A stretch of DNA of 64,000 nt, taken from positions 19,840,116 to 19,904,115 of the forward strand of contig NC_092801.1 in assembly GCF_918797505.1 (NCBI RefSeq). The letters run 5' to 3'. Under the pieces are notes generated by a model. The model was not told the DNA's origin and ran no database searches. It saw nothing but the letters and a program-made list of their open reading frames with translations. The number at the start of each line of letters is the position of its first letter. Position 1 is the stretch's first letter. The position numbers were made by a program, and so were the translations under genes. Shown here in pieces: positions 1 through 11,408 of the stretch. The stretch is from Bemisia tabaci. Its lineage: Eukaryota > Arthropoda > Insecta > Hemiptera > Aleyrodidae.

Positions 1-913
1 GTAGAATCTGTGTTCCAAAATACCATAGACCTAAAGCCGGCTGTAAGATTTCCAATAGCTTCTGTAGCCGGCTGTACAATTTCTTTTAGTCTTATAGCCG
101 ATGGCGACTAAGCAACAGCCAGACGATACAGTTTATGCTAAACGTTATTAAATACGGATACTAGGACTTAGTTAGTTTTTGGACCACCGCTCTCTTTTTG
201 TGCCGTAGTATCTTGATTTCTTTTGCAAGGAATGTTCCGTACTTTTGGAGGATGCCTGTCATTCTTAATGTGTTGGAGCGCCTTCAATTTCTTATGATAC
301 TGTGCAATACCTCTGATGTGAAATAGTTGCTTCAGACGCCGTGACACGCTGCGGCGTGGCCGGCGGGCAGCCAGCGCGAGACGCGCATTGGCGCCTACAA
401 ACCTAACAGAGATACTTCACGCATTGCGCAATGCGTGAAGTATCCCAGTTAAGTTTGTAGGCGCCAGTGCGTCGCCGCTCCGCTTTGTGTTAGGCTCTAA
501 TATTTAATCTTGCGGAGTCAGCATTTTTCAACTCATGATTTTGAAATGTTTGCACACTCTGTATGGATAATTCTCATTTTAATTGATGACAAAAAATGTG
601 TTTAAAAGGAAAGTACAATGAGTGTTTTGTAAATATTAAGGTAGTTCCGTATCAAACTTAATGATTTTCAAACCACACGAATTTCTACACAATTTCTTAT
701 AGCCTTTTATAGCCAATGGCGATAAAGTGTAAAGCCCGGCGATAGGAACTATAGCCCGACTGTATACTTTTTTATAGCTTCGTATGGCCCGGCTATATGA
801 TTTGCTCCGCTTTCTACAGCCAGCTATATGATTTTCAATAGCCTTCTTTAGTCGGCTATAAGAACTCCAATGGTATTTTGAAACTTTGCTCCTATCGCCA
901 ATTTTTACGAGGG
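1..913 (+). mobile_element. family A palindromic DNA element, copy 1 (left end cut by window)
   Basis: Near-full copy of a ~0.95 kb non-autonomous element, same orientation as the copy at 23155. It starts inside the left terminal repeat (GTAGAATCTGTGTTCCAAAA) and ends with CGCCAATTTTTACGAGGG. Both subterminal zones carry many short AGCCGGCTA/GGCGATA words. The centre is a 76-base hairpin at 390-465. No transposase frame is visible, so it would need enzyme from elsewhere. Its right end directly abuts a second MITE starting at about 914. Confidence 0.85.
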
Positions 914-1191
914 TGATTGTTGGAATTGATAGACAAAGCGCTGGACAAAGAGGACATAGGAAGTATGAAGCAATCCTATTGGTTGAAATGGTTGGTTCCA
1001 ATAGACTAAGGGAGAAAAATGATGGACTAACTATATAGGGTCTCTCATGAGTTGCCGTTCGTTATTCTATTATCTACCTTCTTTGTCCGCATTGCAACCA
1101 CCCGTTTCCACCAAAAGGATCCCTCCATATACCTTTCGTCTTCTTTGTCTATAGATTTTTCTATCAATTTCAACAATTACCCCGCTAGAAG
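914..1191 (+). mobile_element. palindromic MITE, family B copy 1
   Basis: About 275 bp bounded by TGATTGTTGGAATTGATAGA and its near complement TCAATTTCAACAATTA. Related copies are at 53788 and 54198. Inner parts shared with those copies include CCTATTGGTTGAAATGG and GCAACCACCCGTTTCCACC. No coding capacity. Confidence 0.7.
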
Positions 1192-2559
1192 AGAGCAGGA
1201 ATATGACCTTATTAAACGGTGGAAAAATTTTCAAAGGGGTGATTCTCGTGGAGTTTAGTTAAAAAATCGGATTTTGAGATCCCCATGGAAACTCCCTCTA
1301 GGATCCGAAAGAGCAAGTTGCAAGTGGTTTAGTACATTTTTGTGCCAATAAAGGGCTCAAGTTTCAGTGTGATCAGGCGATTCAGGGCTTTGAAACTGCC
1401 AAATTAGAATATTTTCAGAGGCTCTTTCGAAACCACACTTTCTGAGCTGATAATTTCGCCGTACCGTAGCTCAGGTTTGGTTTTGTATTCAATGACATTT
1501 TTGGCCTCAAAATGCTCCTAGAACTTTATTTATGCTCTGGTACTCTTTTGAGGTTTTTGGAATAAGGTTGCTTTCCCCGTTGATAGACACGAATAAATTA
1601 CTTGCTTCGATTAGTTCCCAACTCTAAAAAAATATTCCAAAAAAACGGGAAAAACTGAACTTAGTCGAAAATTGTGGCTGGATAGAAACTTCTTTATCGA
1701 ATATTATTCAATTCTTAATAAAGGCCCCGTACCTAACTTAACATATGAAACTAATAGGTAATAACAATAAACATAAACTAATAACTAACTTTTAACAATA
1801 CAGAGAATTGTCGGTCTTCCGGCTTGACGAGATAATCAGTTTGTTGCTTCGCTGCCTTAAAATTTGGTTTTTGTGAACTGACACCCCTCAAACCGAGGTA
1901 CCGCAACTTTCAGCATCCGGAAGTTCACGGTGGGACAAACGTAACCCAGTCAAGTATTGCGAGAACGCTAGTGTTAAGAGCCGATTTCAAACCTCCCACC
2001 GGAGCGATTCTTTGGGACTTTGGCCGTTTATGTTTAAAGCAAAAACTATACCATTTATTTTGCCGCTTATTTTACAGAAATTCCTGTTGATCCAACAGAA
2101 CTTTTTTCCCGACGTGTGACAGTATTACGTGAGCTTATTTCCCTTCCGCGACTGCGATTCGTCATCAGACTCTTATCATGCAAGTATCATTGTGATGCAT
2201 CCACATGCGTCAGCAATTAAGACATTAAGGGGTGAGAGGTTATCTCTACGACTGGGTGACCGCAATGCAGTATCTGAAATTAGCCGCTTCGAATTGACTG
2301 ATAGCGTGATTTAGAAAGATTGAATTTGAACAGAATAAAAAATTGCCTCTATTCTGAAGGTAGGACAGTGCACACTCCAAAGATTACTCTATAATGATGC
2401 AATAATCTTGTTCGTCTATTCCATAGCAATATACTACACTAAATATATCAAAAAGCCTAGCAAGCTTCAAATCCTCGTATGAATTCACGCAAACTTCGGG
2501 GGCACTCATCATTCGCAATTTTTGATTTGGATGATTTTTTACGTAACGCACTTAGTGGA
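1192..2559. other. gene-less stretch, nothing recognised
   Basis: AT-rich with moderate complexity and no frame above 61 codons. I see no inverted ends and no family shared with other parts of the window except a weak match of TTCCTGTTGATCCAACAGAA near 2080 to TTCCTGTTGACCCAACGAAG near 14457. Confidence 0.5.
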
Positions 2560-2830
2560 GGGGGGGAGCTGAGCCAGCGTTACGGTGCATTACAAGGGGA
2601 GAGGGGGGGTGTCAAGCCCAGCGAAACGTAACAAAGCAGAGCCGGAGGGGGAGAGGAGGGGGAACGTTGCATAAATTGAAAATCCCGCCCTTCCCGAATG
2701 AATATTTTCGGCGCGCGTCTTGATTTTTTGAAAATGGGGGGAAGGTCAGGTCAGCGTTACGAGATTTAATAGGGGAAGGTGTAAGGTTGCGTTACAGGGG
2801 GGAGAGAGGTAAAAAAAATCGGAAAAAGTG
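2560..2830 (+). repeat. G-rich degenerate repeat
   Basis: Several runs of five to eight G separated by 5 to 20 bases, with the word CAGCGTTACG repeated near 2573 and 2751, and GCGTTAC again near 2793. Similar C-rich complements with CCGTCCATAAAAC and ATTACGTCATCC lie at 45460-45612, so this is probably one end of a dispersed repeat. The G runs could form quadruplexes on the plus strand. Confidence 0.45.
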
Positions 2831-3587
2831 TGTTACATAATACTTAAACGGCTCCTAAGAAAAATTAGTAGTTCATGTCTGTCGCCAGATTTACAAATTA
2901 GTATGGACAGTACTGATGTCAAAAGTCTCCATTATTTTCAAAAGTAAACAAAGAGTTCTGAAAATTATAAAAAAAAACGTTTTAAGCCCATTACGTAATG
3001 AATAGCTGAATCTAAAACTGATGCTACTCCCCCCCCCCCCCCAAAAAAGGGTATTTCATCTTGCAGAAGAATGAAAATTTTACTAAGTAAATTTTACTGT
3101 ATACATTTTGTTCCACATATGGTAAAATTACATTTCTTTTAATAATTTTGTCAGTGATCATACTCTCTAACAATTATCTCTCGCGAGCATCGAAAAGGGC
3201 TTGAGCGAAGTTGCCTTTGTAGCAACAAAATGAGGTCAACGAAACGATTTCAGTAATTTGGTTAACGTTCGGAAGTCGTTCAGCGAGTGCACCTGACGCG
3301 GACATAGCTTATTTTTAGCTATCTCGGAAGCTCAATGCGAGAGACTTTTCCGGTAGCTTTCTCGACTCTTCCGCGGAGAAAAATAACTTTCGACGCTATG
3401 TCGTAACACTATATGAATCGACGAACTATACAAAGAAGTTTTGACGATTTTAAGAGATAGGTCTCGGGCATGAATCAAAATTATCTCGGTTTCTGTATAA
3501 AAAGGCGGAAGTCCGTAAAACTAGATGTTACAAGAGAGGAAAAAAACTAATTTTTGTGTTCAACTGGACGATTAAAACATTTCTACA
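2831..3587. other. gene-less stretch
   Basis: Contains a poly-C run at about 3029-3042 and a more GC-balanced segment 3160-3430 with GACATAGC...AGCTATCTC and TCTCGCGAGCATCG words. No coding frame or known element recognised. Confidence 0.4.
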
Positions 3588-3908
3588 GGGTGATCCATAG
3601 GGTTGAACGGGCAGACTGCAGGAGCGTGTTCTATGGGTTAAAATAAGACTTTCATGTTGTATAAAGTATTTTCCAAAAGTGTCCCTCTGTCGGTACGGCT
3701 TACGGCCTCCTCCCCCCCAAAATTTTGGAATGTAAATCGTTTTTCCTGAATTTTGGCAACGGTTGTGAACCAAATCTCATGAGAATGTGGACTCCCTTGA
3801 ACTTTTATGCCCTGAATTCGTAAAGGATCAAATGAATCGGAATCTCAATTTTAAAGAGGAGGTTTGGGGGTGTGCTGTCTAATCGTTTAACCCTGGATCA
3901 ACCTGTAT
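3588..3908. mobile_element. inverted-end repeat element
   Basis: Left end ACAGGGTGATCCATAGGGTT and right end AACCCTGGATCAACCTGTAT form an imperfect terminal inverted repeat around about 320 bp with no coding frame. Class is uncertain; the CAGGGTGATCC end type is common in insect MITE families. Confidence 0.5.
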
Positions 3909-4204
3909 GATGTTTAAAGTATGAATCGACATCCGTTGAGAAGTCTTCAAATAATTTTGCAATGGAGGAATTTGATTGAATCTTGGCTAATTTGAGATTT
4001 TTGACGATTTGCATCATGAAATTATTCATGCTGTAAACATGAATTTTTCATGCCGTGAAATGTAACTCTCAAGCAATCGTGAAGACGATCGCCTCATTGA
4101 ACAGAGGTGAGAAATTCGAGCGCTAGGAGCGAAAATCGCCCAGAAAATCACTGCCGATCGCTTCTAGAGGAAGCCAAGAAATAATTTTCCTCCAGAAGAA
4201 TTGT

Positions 4205-5061
4205 CAGGGCCAGATTAAGGGGGTGGCCACATGGACCGCGGCGCGGCCCATGGCAGCAAATCTAGAGGGCGGCAAATTTTGCAATTTTTTTTAAATGTAG
4301 GTATAAAAAAATATCGGATTTTGAAAAAAAAATACAAACGAGAAAATGCGACAAAATCTCTCATTTCCTGAGAGTGTAGTAATTTTTAATTTTGTCGTCT
4401 TTCAGTGATACAAAAGACAGCACCTTTAATTAGTCGAGTTAAGAGAGAAATCAAACACGCAATTTGGCCTGAAACGGCGCGGCGCAGAGAGCAATGATGA
4501 CGAGGACTTGAGATGAAAAGGAGAAGCCATCGGCGCGGCGATCGGCATGTAACACATAACAGCGCCTACAAGCATGCACGAATACTTCACGCATTGCATC
4601 GAACACAGTGTGGTCATTGCGGTCAGCGTGAAACGGATAGCGCCTACAAGAATGCATGAATACTACACGCATTGCGCCAAACACAGTGCGGTCAGCGTGA
4701 AACGCATGGCGCCTACAAGACTGCGTGAATACTTCTCGCATTGCGCCAAACACGGTGTGGTCCGGCGGAAGTTAAAATCATTAAACCACATTCATGTTTG
4801 TTCTTTCATAATTTTTTCGTTCATGTCTTATGAATGGAAGGCCATTTCCACACAGAGATAGGTTTACAAAACTTAACTTTTGCTAGTAGTGTTGACAGGG
4901 CATCCCCAAAAAATGTGTTCAACACGAGTAAACGCGTCTTATGCACCTTTCCCCGACTGGCACGTTCACTTGATGGTTTTTATTGATGTTTCAATACGAA
5001 TGAGAAAGGGGCGGCAAAATACAGGCGGCCCACGGGCGGCAAGTAGGTAAATCCGGACCTG
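4205..5061. mobile_element. element with CAGGGCCGGATTTA-type ends
   Basis: The left end CAGGGCCAGATTAAGG and the right end GTAAATCCGGACCTG are inverted relative to each other, about 857 bp apart, and match the ends of the 305 bp element at 42662. Inside are two GGGCGGCAAA words near the ends and a 75-bp triple tandem repeat (4561-4760). Confidence 0.6.
4561..4765 (+). repeat. three tandem copies of a ~70 bp unit
   Basis: Units begin GCGCCTACAAG(C/A)ATGCA and contain GAATACTTCACGCATTGCG(C)C followed by AAACACAGTG and GGTCAGCGTGAAACG. The same words, in the same order, make up one arm of the central hairpin of family A, which suggests the tandem array is derived from that hairpin or shares its origin. 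Confidence 0.75.
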
Positions 5062-5099
5062 CAGTTGATGAATCCTGTTTCATTTACTTCTAATACGAT

Positions 5100-7830
5100 G
5101 AGTAAGTATCACGTGTTAAAAAGCAATCCTCAAGAGAATATGAAGGTATCTGGCTAAATGGACAGAGTCGAAGTCAAAATTGCCAAAAAAATGTGCGTGT
5201 ATTTATGACTGAGCCAAAAAAATTACTTTTCTTTTTCAATCCAAGAAAAACTAATGAAATCTAAAGCCCTCTACTACGAATTCAGCGAGGAGTAAAGTCA
5301 TCAAACGTTAAAAAGCAAAGTTTTAAAAAAGTAGGTATGAGGTCAGCTACCTTTTTAATGAGGAGATTTGAAAGGTCTGAGCGTTACCAGTCGAATTAAT
5401 CGTTTAAATAATACCTGCCAACCGCTTTGAGTCAAAGCGAGAAATATCTTTTTTCCAAAAATTTTTAACAGAATCTACTGCAGTTTATTTCAAATACAAC
5501 CGGTGAATACATTTATCAATCTTTAGAAGCGATCCTTCTTAAGCATGAGGATGGTTACTATTATAAACAAAAGTAAAGTGTCTGAGCGATAGCGCAAAAG
5601 AGAAAAGCCATTAGTATTTGTGGATGACGAGGCCAATAAGAGGAACAATTTTATTCCCCCCCCCCCCCAAAAAAAAGCTGTATTTTGTTGCAGTTGACCT
5701 GCAGTTGACCTGCAGTTGACCTGCAGTTGACCTGCAGTTGACCTGCAGTTGACCTGCAGTTGACCACGTATATAATCAATAAGAAAAGCTGTCGAGCATT
5801 AGGAAGCAATTATCAAAACATCATGAGAACAGTTTTCGTAATGGACAAAATATTGAAAGGTCTAAGCGAAAGCAGTCGAATTCAACTGAAAAATCTCTGC
5901 CAACCGCTTCTTGATGGAGCCAAGGGATGCTTCTGCACCAAAAGTTTAACGAAGACTGTTAGCATTTATCACACATACAACCAGTATGCAAAGCTGTCAA
6001 GTGACTGTTAAAAAATTAGCACGACATTACTTCATTGCGTGAAAAGTCCGAGTGACACTAATCAATATCGTCAAAAAAATCTCTGCAAACCGCTTCAAAA
6101 CGGAACCGAGAGCAAATTTTTTTCAAAAAAGTTATCAAAAGTTGTTGCATTTTATTTCATACACAATCGGTAAATATAGTCATCAAAATTTAGTGAGCTT
6201 TTTTTGAAAAATTTCTGTGAAAAGTTGTTTTCTCAATGTTTAAGAAAAAAAAAGTATCGAAATAATGAGGATGAATACCTCAATGGACAGAGATCAAAGG
6301 TTCGAGCCTTAACAGTCAAAATGGTGGAGAAAATCTCTGTCAGCTACTTCTGACCAGAGGAAATTGAAATAATTTTTCTCCAAAATTTTACGAATCCCGT
6401 TGCAGTTTGATTTAGACACGATCACTAAGTAACGTTAGCACGCGTTAGGAAGCACTTTTTGAAAATTCCTAGACAAAATTACTTCCTTAATTTTTTTCAA
6501 TAAAATGGTGCGAAAAATTACTTCAATGGACAGAGATGAAAATTAGTAATCTGAGTATTTTCATTAAAAATTGTCGAAAAAATTTCCGCCCCCCCTTCTA
6601 ACCGAAGACACGATATAATTTTTCTCGAAAATATTTTACGATCCCTCTGCAATTCTATTTGGACACGATCAGAAAGTAACGTGCCGTGATCAAGCGTTAG
6701 AGAGTACCCTTTGAAAAACGCCAAAGAATTATTACTTTAAAAAGAAAAAATCTCAAAAAAGTATGGGGGCACTCACTTTAATAAACAGAAGTGAAATTAT
6801 AAAGCGTTAGAAAGCGCCTTTTGAAAAACGTCTAATAAATTACTACTTTTAAACAAAATCTAAAGAAAACTATGAGGTCACTCATTTTGATAAACAGAAG
6901 TGAAATTATCAAGCGACAAAAAGTACCTTTTGAATAAGTCTAATGAATCATAACTTTCAAAAAAAATCTCAAAAAAGTATGAGGACACTCACCTTAATAA
7001 ACAGGAGTGAAATTATCAAGCGATAGAAAGCACCTTTTAAAAAATCTCCAATGAACAATTTTTCTCCAAAATTTTACGAATCCAGTTGCAGTTCAATTCG
7101 GACACAATCAGTAAGTAACGTTATCAAGCGTTAGGTAGCACTTTTTGAAACATGCCTAGACAAAATTATTCCCCTAATTTTTTTCATCCAAATGATGCGA
7201 AGAATCACTTCAATGAGCGGAGATGAAAATAAATAATCCGAGCGGTTGATCTAAACTTTAAGAAAAAAAATCCAAAAAATTATGAGGACACGCACCTTAA
7301 CAAAATTATTACACCTTGACAAAATTATTTCCCTAGTTTTTTTCATCAAAATGATGCGAACAATCACTTCGATGAGCGGAGATGAGAATAAATAATCCGA
7401 GCGGTTTATCTAAACTTTCAAAAAAAAAAAAATCCCAAAAATGATGAGGACACTCACCTTAACAAAATTATTACACCTTGACAAAATTATTCCCCTAATT
7501 TTTTCATCAAAACGATGCGAACAATCACTTCGATGAGCGGAGATGAGAATAAATAACCCGAGCGGTTGATCCAAACTTTCAAAAAAAAAATCCAAAAATT
7601 ATGAGGACACTCACCTTAACAAAATTATTAGACCTTAACAAAATTATTACACCTTAACAAAATTATTCCCCTAATTTTTTTCATCAAAATGATGCGAACA
7701 ATCACTTCAATGAGCGGAGATGAAAACAAATAATCCGAGCGGTTGATCTAAACTTCCAAAAAAAATCCAAAAAAATTATGAGGACACTCACCTTAACGAA
7801 CAGGAGTGAAAGGTCCGAGCGTTAGCGATG
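5100..7830 (+). repeat. diverged ~2.7 kb tandem array
   Basis: Recurrent words ATGAGGACACTCACCTTAA, AACAGGAGTGAAA, TATCAAGCG(T/A)TAG, AGCACCTTTTGAAAAA and GGTCTGAGCG occur again and again with heavy divergence. The right part (about 7090-7800) is a younger block of about four copies of a ~157 bp unit (marker GATGCGAACAATCACTTC near 7195, 7347, 7506, 7689). This is satellite-like DNA with no gene. Confidence 0.75.
5689..5765 (+). repeat. 11-bp tandem repeat GCAGTTGACCT, seven copies
   Basis: Seven essentially perfect copies of an 11-base unit embedded in the larger diverged array, just after a poly-C/poly-A stretch. The copies are near identical, so the amplification is recent. Confidence 0.95.
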
Positions 7831-8190
7831 GAATCCGCACAAGTACACTAGAAGCGGGCGTCCGGCGAAAGCACTCGCGCGAGGGGTAGAGGGAGGGGGG
7901 TTGGAAAAATTCGAGAAATTGCGAAAATTCGCGATAAGGGCCGCGGCGGTGGCGGAAGCGGAGTCACTGGAAAGCCGGGCAGCGGCGGAGGCTCTTAAGT
8001 CGGAGCGGGCTGAAACTCAAAAGCCGCCGCGAGTGGAGCGGGAACGGTACGGGCGCCGCGCCGAGCGCCATCGATCCGCCGTAGTTACATAAAACGCCAC
8101 ACGTAAAGTCGCTTACGTAACCCCACAAGAGGAAGCGTTACGTTTTCCACGCCGCCCCGCCACAACCCCCGGGTCCCGGGTCCCGGCCAC
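7830..8190. other. GC-rich island of unknown nature
   Basis: Sharp rise in GC (GGCCGCGGCGGTGGCGGAAG, GCCGCGCCGAGCGCC, GGGTCCCGGGTCCCGG) between the tandem array and an AT-rich foldback. It contains a 63-codon open frame from 7901 rich in Ala/Glu/Arg, but this is the usual appearance of GC-rich non-coding DNA and there is no homology I recognise. It could be an unmethylated CpG promoter island, or a repeat. Confidence 0.35.
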
Positions 8191-8262
8191 CCCAATCCCG
8201 GAAAAATTGGAAGATCGCTAACATCGGCGGAAGAGCGTGAGTAGTTTTGTGAAAGCCATTTG

Positions 8263-8622
8263 GCGGGAAAATCCATGGGCATTTAAAACTAGGAACCAAA
8301 ACTGAAATTTTGGCTATTTTCAGCAGATTTTTGGCGGAAGAACACTTCTTTTTCAGATTTTCGTGAGATGAAACGTTCCAGAGAATTCAAGAATTAGTTT
8401 CTCAATAGAATTTATGTAGTTCAATATTTCCAGATTAAAAGATGCAGCACTTTCCCCCTTAATTTGGAATGTCTATCTCTCATCTATTCTAGATGAATCG
8501 ATCTTCACCGCCAGATTATAATATATCATATTTTTGAAATTTAAAGCCTTAGAAACCGAAAATTAAAGCAAAATCCTAGCAAAATGAGACTTTTGGTTCC
8601 TAGTTTTGAATTCCCGCCAGGC
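8263..8622. mobile_element. foldback element, GGCGGGAA...TTCCCGCC
   Basis: Left arm GGCGGGAAAATCC...AAAACTAGGAACCAAAA and right arm TTTTGGTTCCTAGTTTTGAATTCCCGCC are inverted copies around about 300 bp of AT-rich spacer. No open frame. This is MITE architecture. Confidence 0.65.
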
Positions 8623-8859
8623 CCCCATGAGAGCAGTTATTTTGCTCCACAGAGTCACAGTTTGTCCACAGAGGGCCGCAATATGCGACGACGGGTCGCA
8701 ACAATTCTATTAATGAATCACTCCTAATGATTTAAATTCAAAAATTTGTTGCCCTTTTGGGCCATAAAAGCTCCTTGGCCTAACCTCAAAATTACTTACG
8801 TGTCCGCACTCTCCTTAAATAGGTACTCTATTTTATGTTATGTTTAGCTGTAAAGCTAA

Positions 8860-9065
8860 CGTGCGTGAAAAAAATCGTAAAAAAACTCGTGTTTATTAAA
8901 ATCCCAAAATCACATGGAGCCTTATGGTGGAGAGAAAGTTCAAACTTACTGTTTGATACTTAAAAATTGGATTTTAGAAGTGAATTTTTCGCAGCACATA
9001 TTTTATGACTGGTCAAATAAAAATCATTTATATCTCAATAATTCCAAAAACTGCACTTATCCCAC
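8860..9065 (+). mobile_element. MITE family D, copy 1 (ends eroded)
   Basis: Shares CATGGAGCCTTATGGTGGAG, GAGAAAGTTCAAACTTACT, TTAAAAATTGGATTTTAGAA and CCAAAAACTGCACTTAT with the better copies at 18490 and 22713, whose ends are GGACAAGGCGC and GCGCCTTGTCC. The terminal repeats are degraded here. Confidence 0.65.
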
Positions 9066-9105
9066 TTTTCTTCTAAGCCCGGATCGGATGCACATTACGA
9101 TTTCC

Positions 9106-9381
9106 GGAGAGTTATAATAGTTGTTTCGAAGAGGAGCCCTTGCATTAACGGCGCCACGTTGCGGTATCTTAAATAAGTCGCCTGGTTGTGGGTCTCCGGA
9201 TTCAAAGTTCCTTCATTTAATCGGATATGCAATTTGATCTCCGGAGAGTTAAAATAGTTGCTCGAAAGGGATCACACTTGTAGTAACGGCGCAACGGTAT
9301 GGTACCTTAAATAAGTCGCTTGGTTGCGGGTCTACAGGCTTAAAATTCCTTCATATCATCGTATATGCAATTTGATCTCCC
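9106..9381 (+). repeat. two tandem copies of a 137 bp unit
   Basis: GGAGAGTTA(T/A)AATAGTTG recurs at 9106 and 9243, each followed by TAACGGCGC, CTTAAATAAGTCGC, TGGTTG(T/C)GGGTCT and ATATGCAATTTGATCTCC. Moderately diverged duplication, non-coding. Confidence 0.8.
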
Positions 9382-9974
9382 TGACTGAATCCATCGATTT
9401 ATCGACGATCGATCATATTATCGATACATAAATGTTTGATACAAAAAAGGAGAAAAATTGAGAAGTATAAAAATATATCGGTAAAAATTCGTGAAATAAA
9501 ATGACGAACATTTCTCAGTCTCCTTGCTATCATCAGTATTCATATTCATCGGTTCATCAATGTATCAGTGTTCGATACACTCATATAGATAAAAAGTTGT
9601 TTTATTTTTCAAACAAAGCCTATAGATTTTCGTCCGTAGTCCATTCATTAAGACAAAGCAGGAGGAAAAGTGAAGATTACTTACATTTTTTTCAACAAAA
9701 ATAAATACGAATACAGGAACAGAGCATCATTATTGTCATCCAAAAAAATGTGCTACTCTAGAAATCTCAGAGGAAAATGTGACCGTTTGGACCATTTCGC
9801 AAAGTATTCAAAGTCCAAAATAGTAGTCAAAAAACGAAAAGTTTATGAGTGCAAGTCTAAAGATAGAGGATAATCCAGACTACCCTGTGAAATATATAGG
9901 AACAAACCTTTCGATCCTTTATTCCCCATTAAATCCTCAAAGATACCCCCAATAACACCTTTATGCTTCCAGGA

Positions 9975-10130
9975 CTTTACGTACACCTACCTTTCGTCCA
10001 TTAAATAAATGTCCACCGCTATTTATGTCCACTAAATGTTAAGTCCAGTCTTTATTCAGTCCACATTATTTAATGTCCAACCATGAGTATGTCCAAAATT
10101 GTCCAAATTGTGGACATGTTATGTCCACAT
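9975..10130 (+). repeat. clustered TGTCCA words, left cluster
   Basis: About ten copies of (A)TGTCCA(C/A) or AGTCCA at 10-20 base spacing (TCGTCCATT, AATGTCCACC, TATGTCCACT, TTAAGTCCAG, ATGTCCAACC, TATGTCCAAAATTG). A mirror cluster with GTGGAC words lies at 11950-12085. Confidence 0.6.
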
Positions 10131-10190
10131 TTTTTTTCTTCTCATTTAAATGACAGGAACCACCTCAAAAATAAATGCATACTACTACTA

Positions 10191-10788
10191 CAGTGGACTC
10201 TCGATAATTCGAACCTCGATAATTCGAAAACCTCGTTAATTCGAAGGAAAGTCCGTTTCCCTTGAAAATCTCTCGATAATTCGAAAAAAATCAATCTATT
10301 TTTCTACCCTCGTTATTTCGAAATTTTTAAGCTGGCGCGGCCCTATATAATTCGAAATTGCAACGTAAATTCTCTATGTAATTCGAAATTTGGGAAGTAA
10401 ATATGGTCCTCCCTCTATAATTCGAAATAAGACGGTACATTCCCTCTACAATTCGAAGTCAACTGTGTATGTACCAGGTACCTGGATGTCTGAAAGAGCT
10501 GATAGGATTGTCAAAATGTAAACATGTAATTAATAATTTTAAAATTAAATATAAATAATTAATACTTAATAATAACTTAGTGTAATTTTTACCTCCGTAA
10601 AGAAATGAACTGATATTTTTGGTTCCTTTTGACGTAAATCCGTCCATTTACTTCTCTACATTCAAACCTCTCTAATTCGAAATTTCTCAGCATGAATCTC
10701 TTTAATTCAAACTCTCTTTATTTCGAAACCTCGCTAATTCGAAGAAAAAGCCGATTCCCTTCAATTTCGAATTATCGAGAGTCCACTG
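10191..10788. mobile_element. pogo/Tigger-like MITE with TA duplication
   Basis: Ends CAGTGGACTCTCGATAATTC and its exact complement, flanked by TA (10189-10190 and 10789-10790), 598 bp. Both ends hold many spaced copies of (A)ATTCGAA, at least ten on the left, which resemble iterated transposase-binding sites. The CAGTGGACTCTCG(A/T)TAATTCGAA end is typical of Tigger/pogo transposons. No transposase frame, so non-autonomous. Confidence 0.85.
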
Positions 10789-11004
10789 TACCTTCATTCT
10801 TAAAAACATTTCATTCATGAATCAAGTCATGAAAAAGAACAGACTCTAAGAGCAGATAAAAACATATGTTCATGTGTACACTGAACGGATATGATAAGAT
10901 GAAAACCAAAGCGGGAACCAACGAAACGCTCCAATGCCAAATTAAACATTTTTCAGTAACAGATGCAGTCAGAATTGAAAGTCTTCTTTAACTAGTTATT
11001 TCAT

Positions 11005-11408
11005 GCGCCTTCAATCTTGTAGGATACTGTGCAACGCCTCTGACGCGAAAAAGTTGCTTAAAGCATTGCGGCGCGGCAGGAAACCAGCGTGACACGCGCA
11101 TAGGCGCCTACAAACCTAACGGGATACTTCACGCGTTGCGCAATGCGTGAAGTATCCCGTTAGGTTTGTAGGCGCCAGTGCGCGTTCTGCGCTGCTAACA
11201 CGCCGCTCCGCTCTGTGTTAGGCTCTAATATTTAAACTCGCAGAGTCAGCGTTTTTCAACTCATGATTTTGAAATGTTTGCACTCTCTGCATTGATTATT
11301 CCCATTTAAACTGATGAAAAAGAAATGTGTACTACTGAAATATATAATCTGTTTTTTGTAAATATAATAGTGGTTCCGTATCAAATTTAATGATTTCCAA
11401 AGCATTCA
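11005..11408 (+). mobile_element. family A element, internal fragment (copy 4)
   Basis: Matches only the middle of family A, from the CGCCTTCAAT stretch through the central hairpin (11103-11176) to the zone after GTTCCGTATCAAA. Both termini are missing, so it is a truncated relic. Confidence 0.8.

Noticed and set aside
4451..4861. Overlapping frames of 63-100 codons on both strands with His/Cys repeats
   Set aside because: Generated by the 70-bp tandem repeat inside a transposon.
5689..7830. CRISPR-like regular spacing
   Set aside because: These are contiguous tandem repeats with no unique spacers, in a eukaryotic genome.
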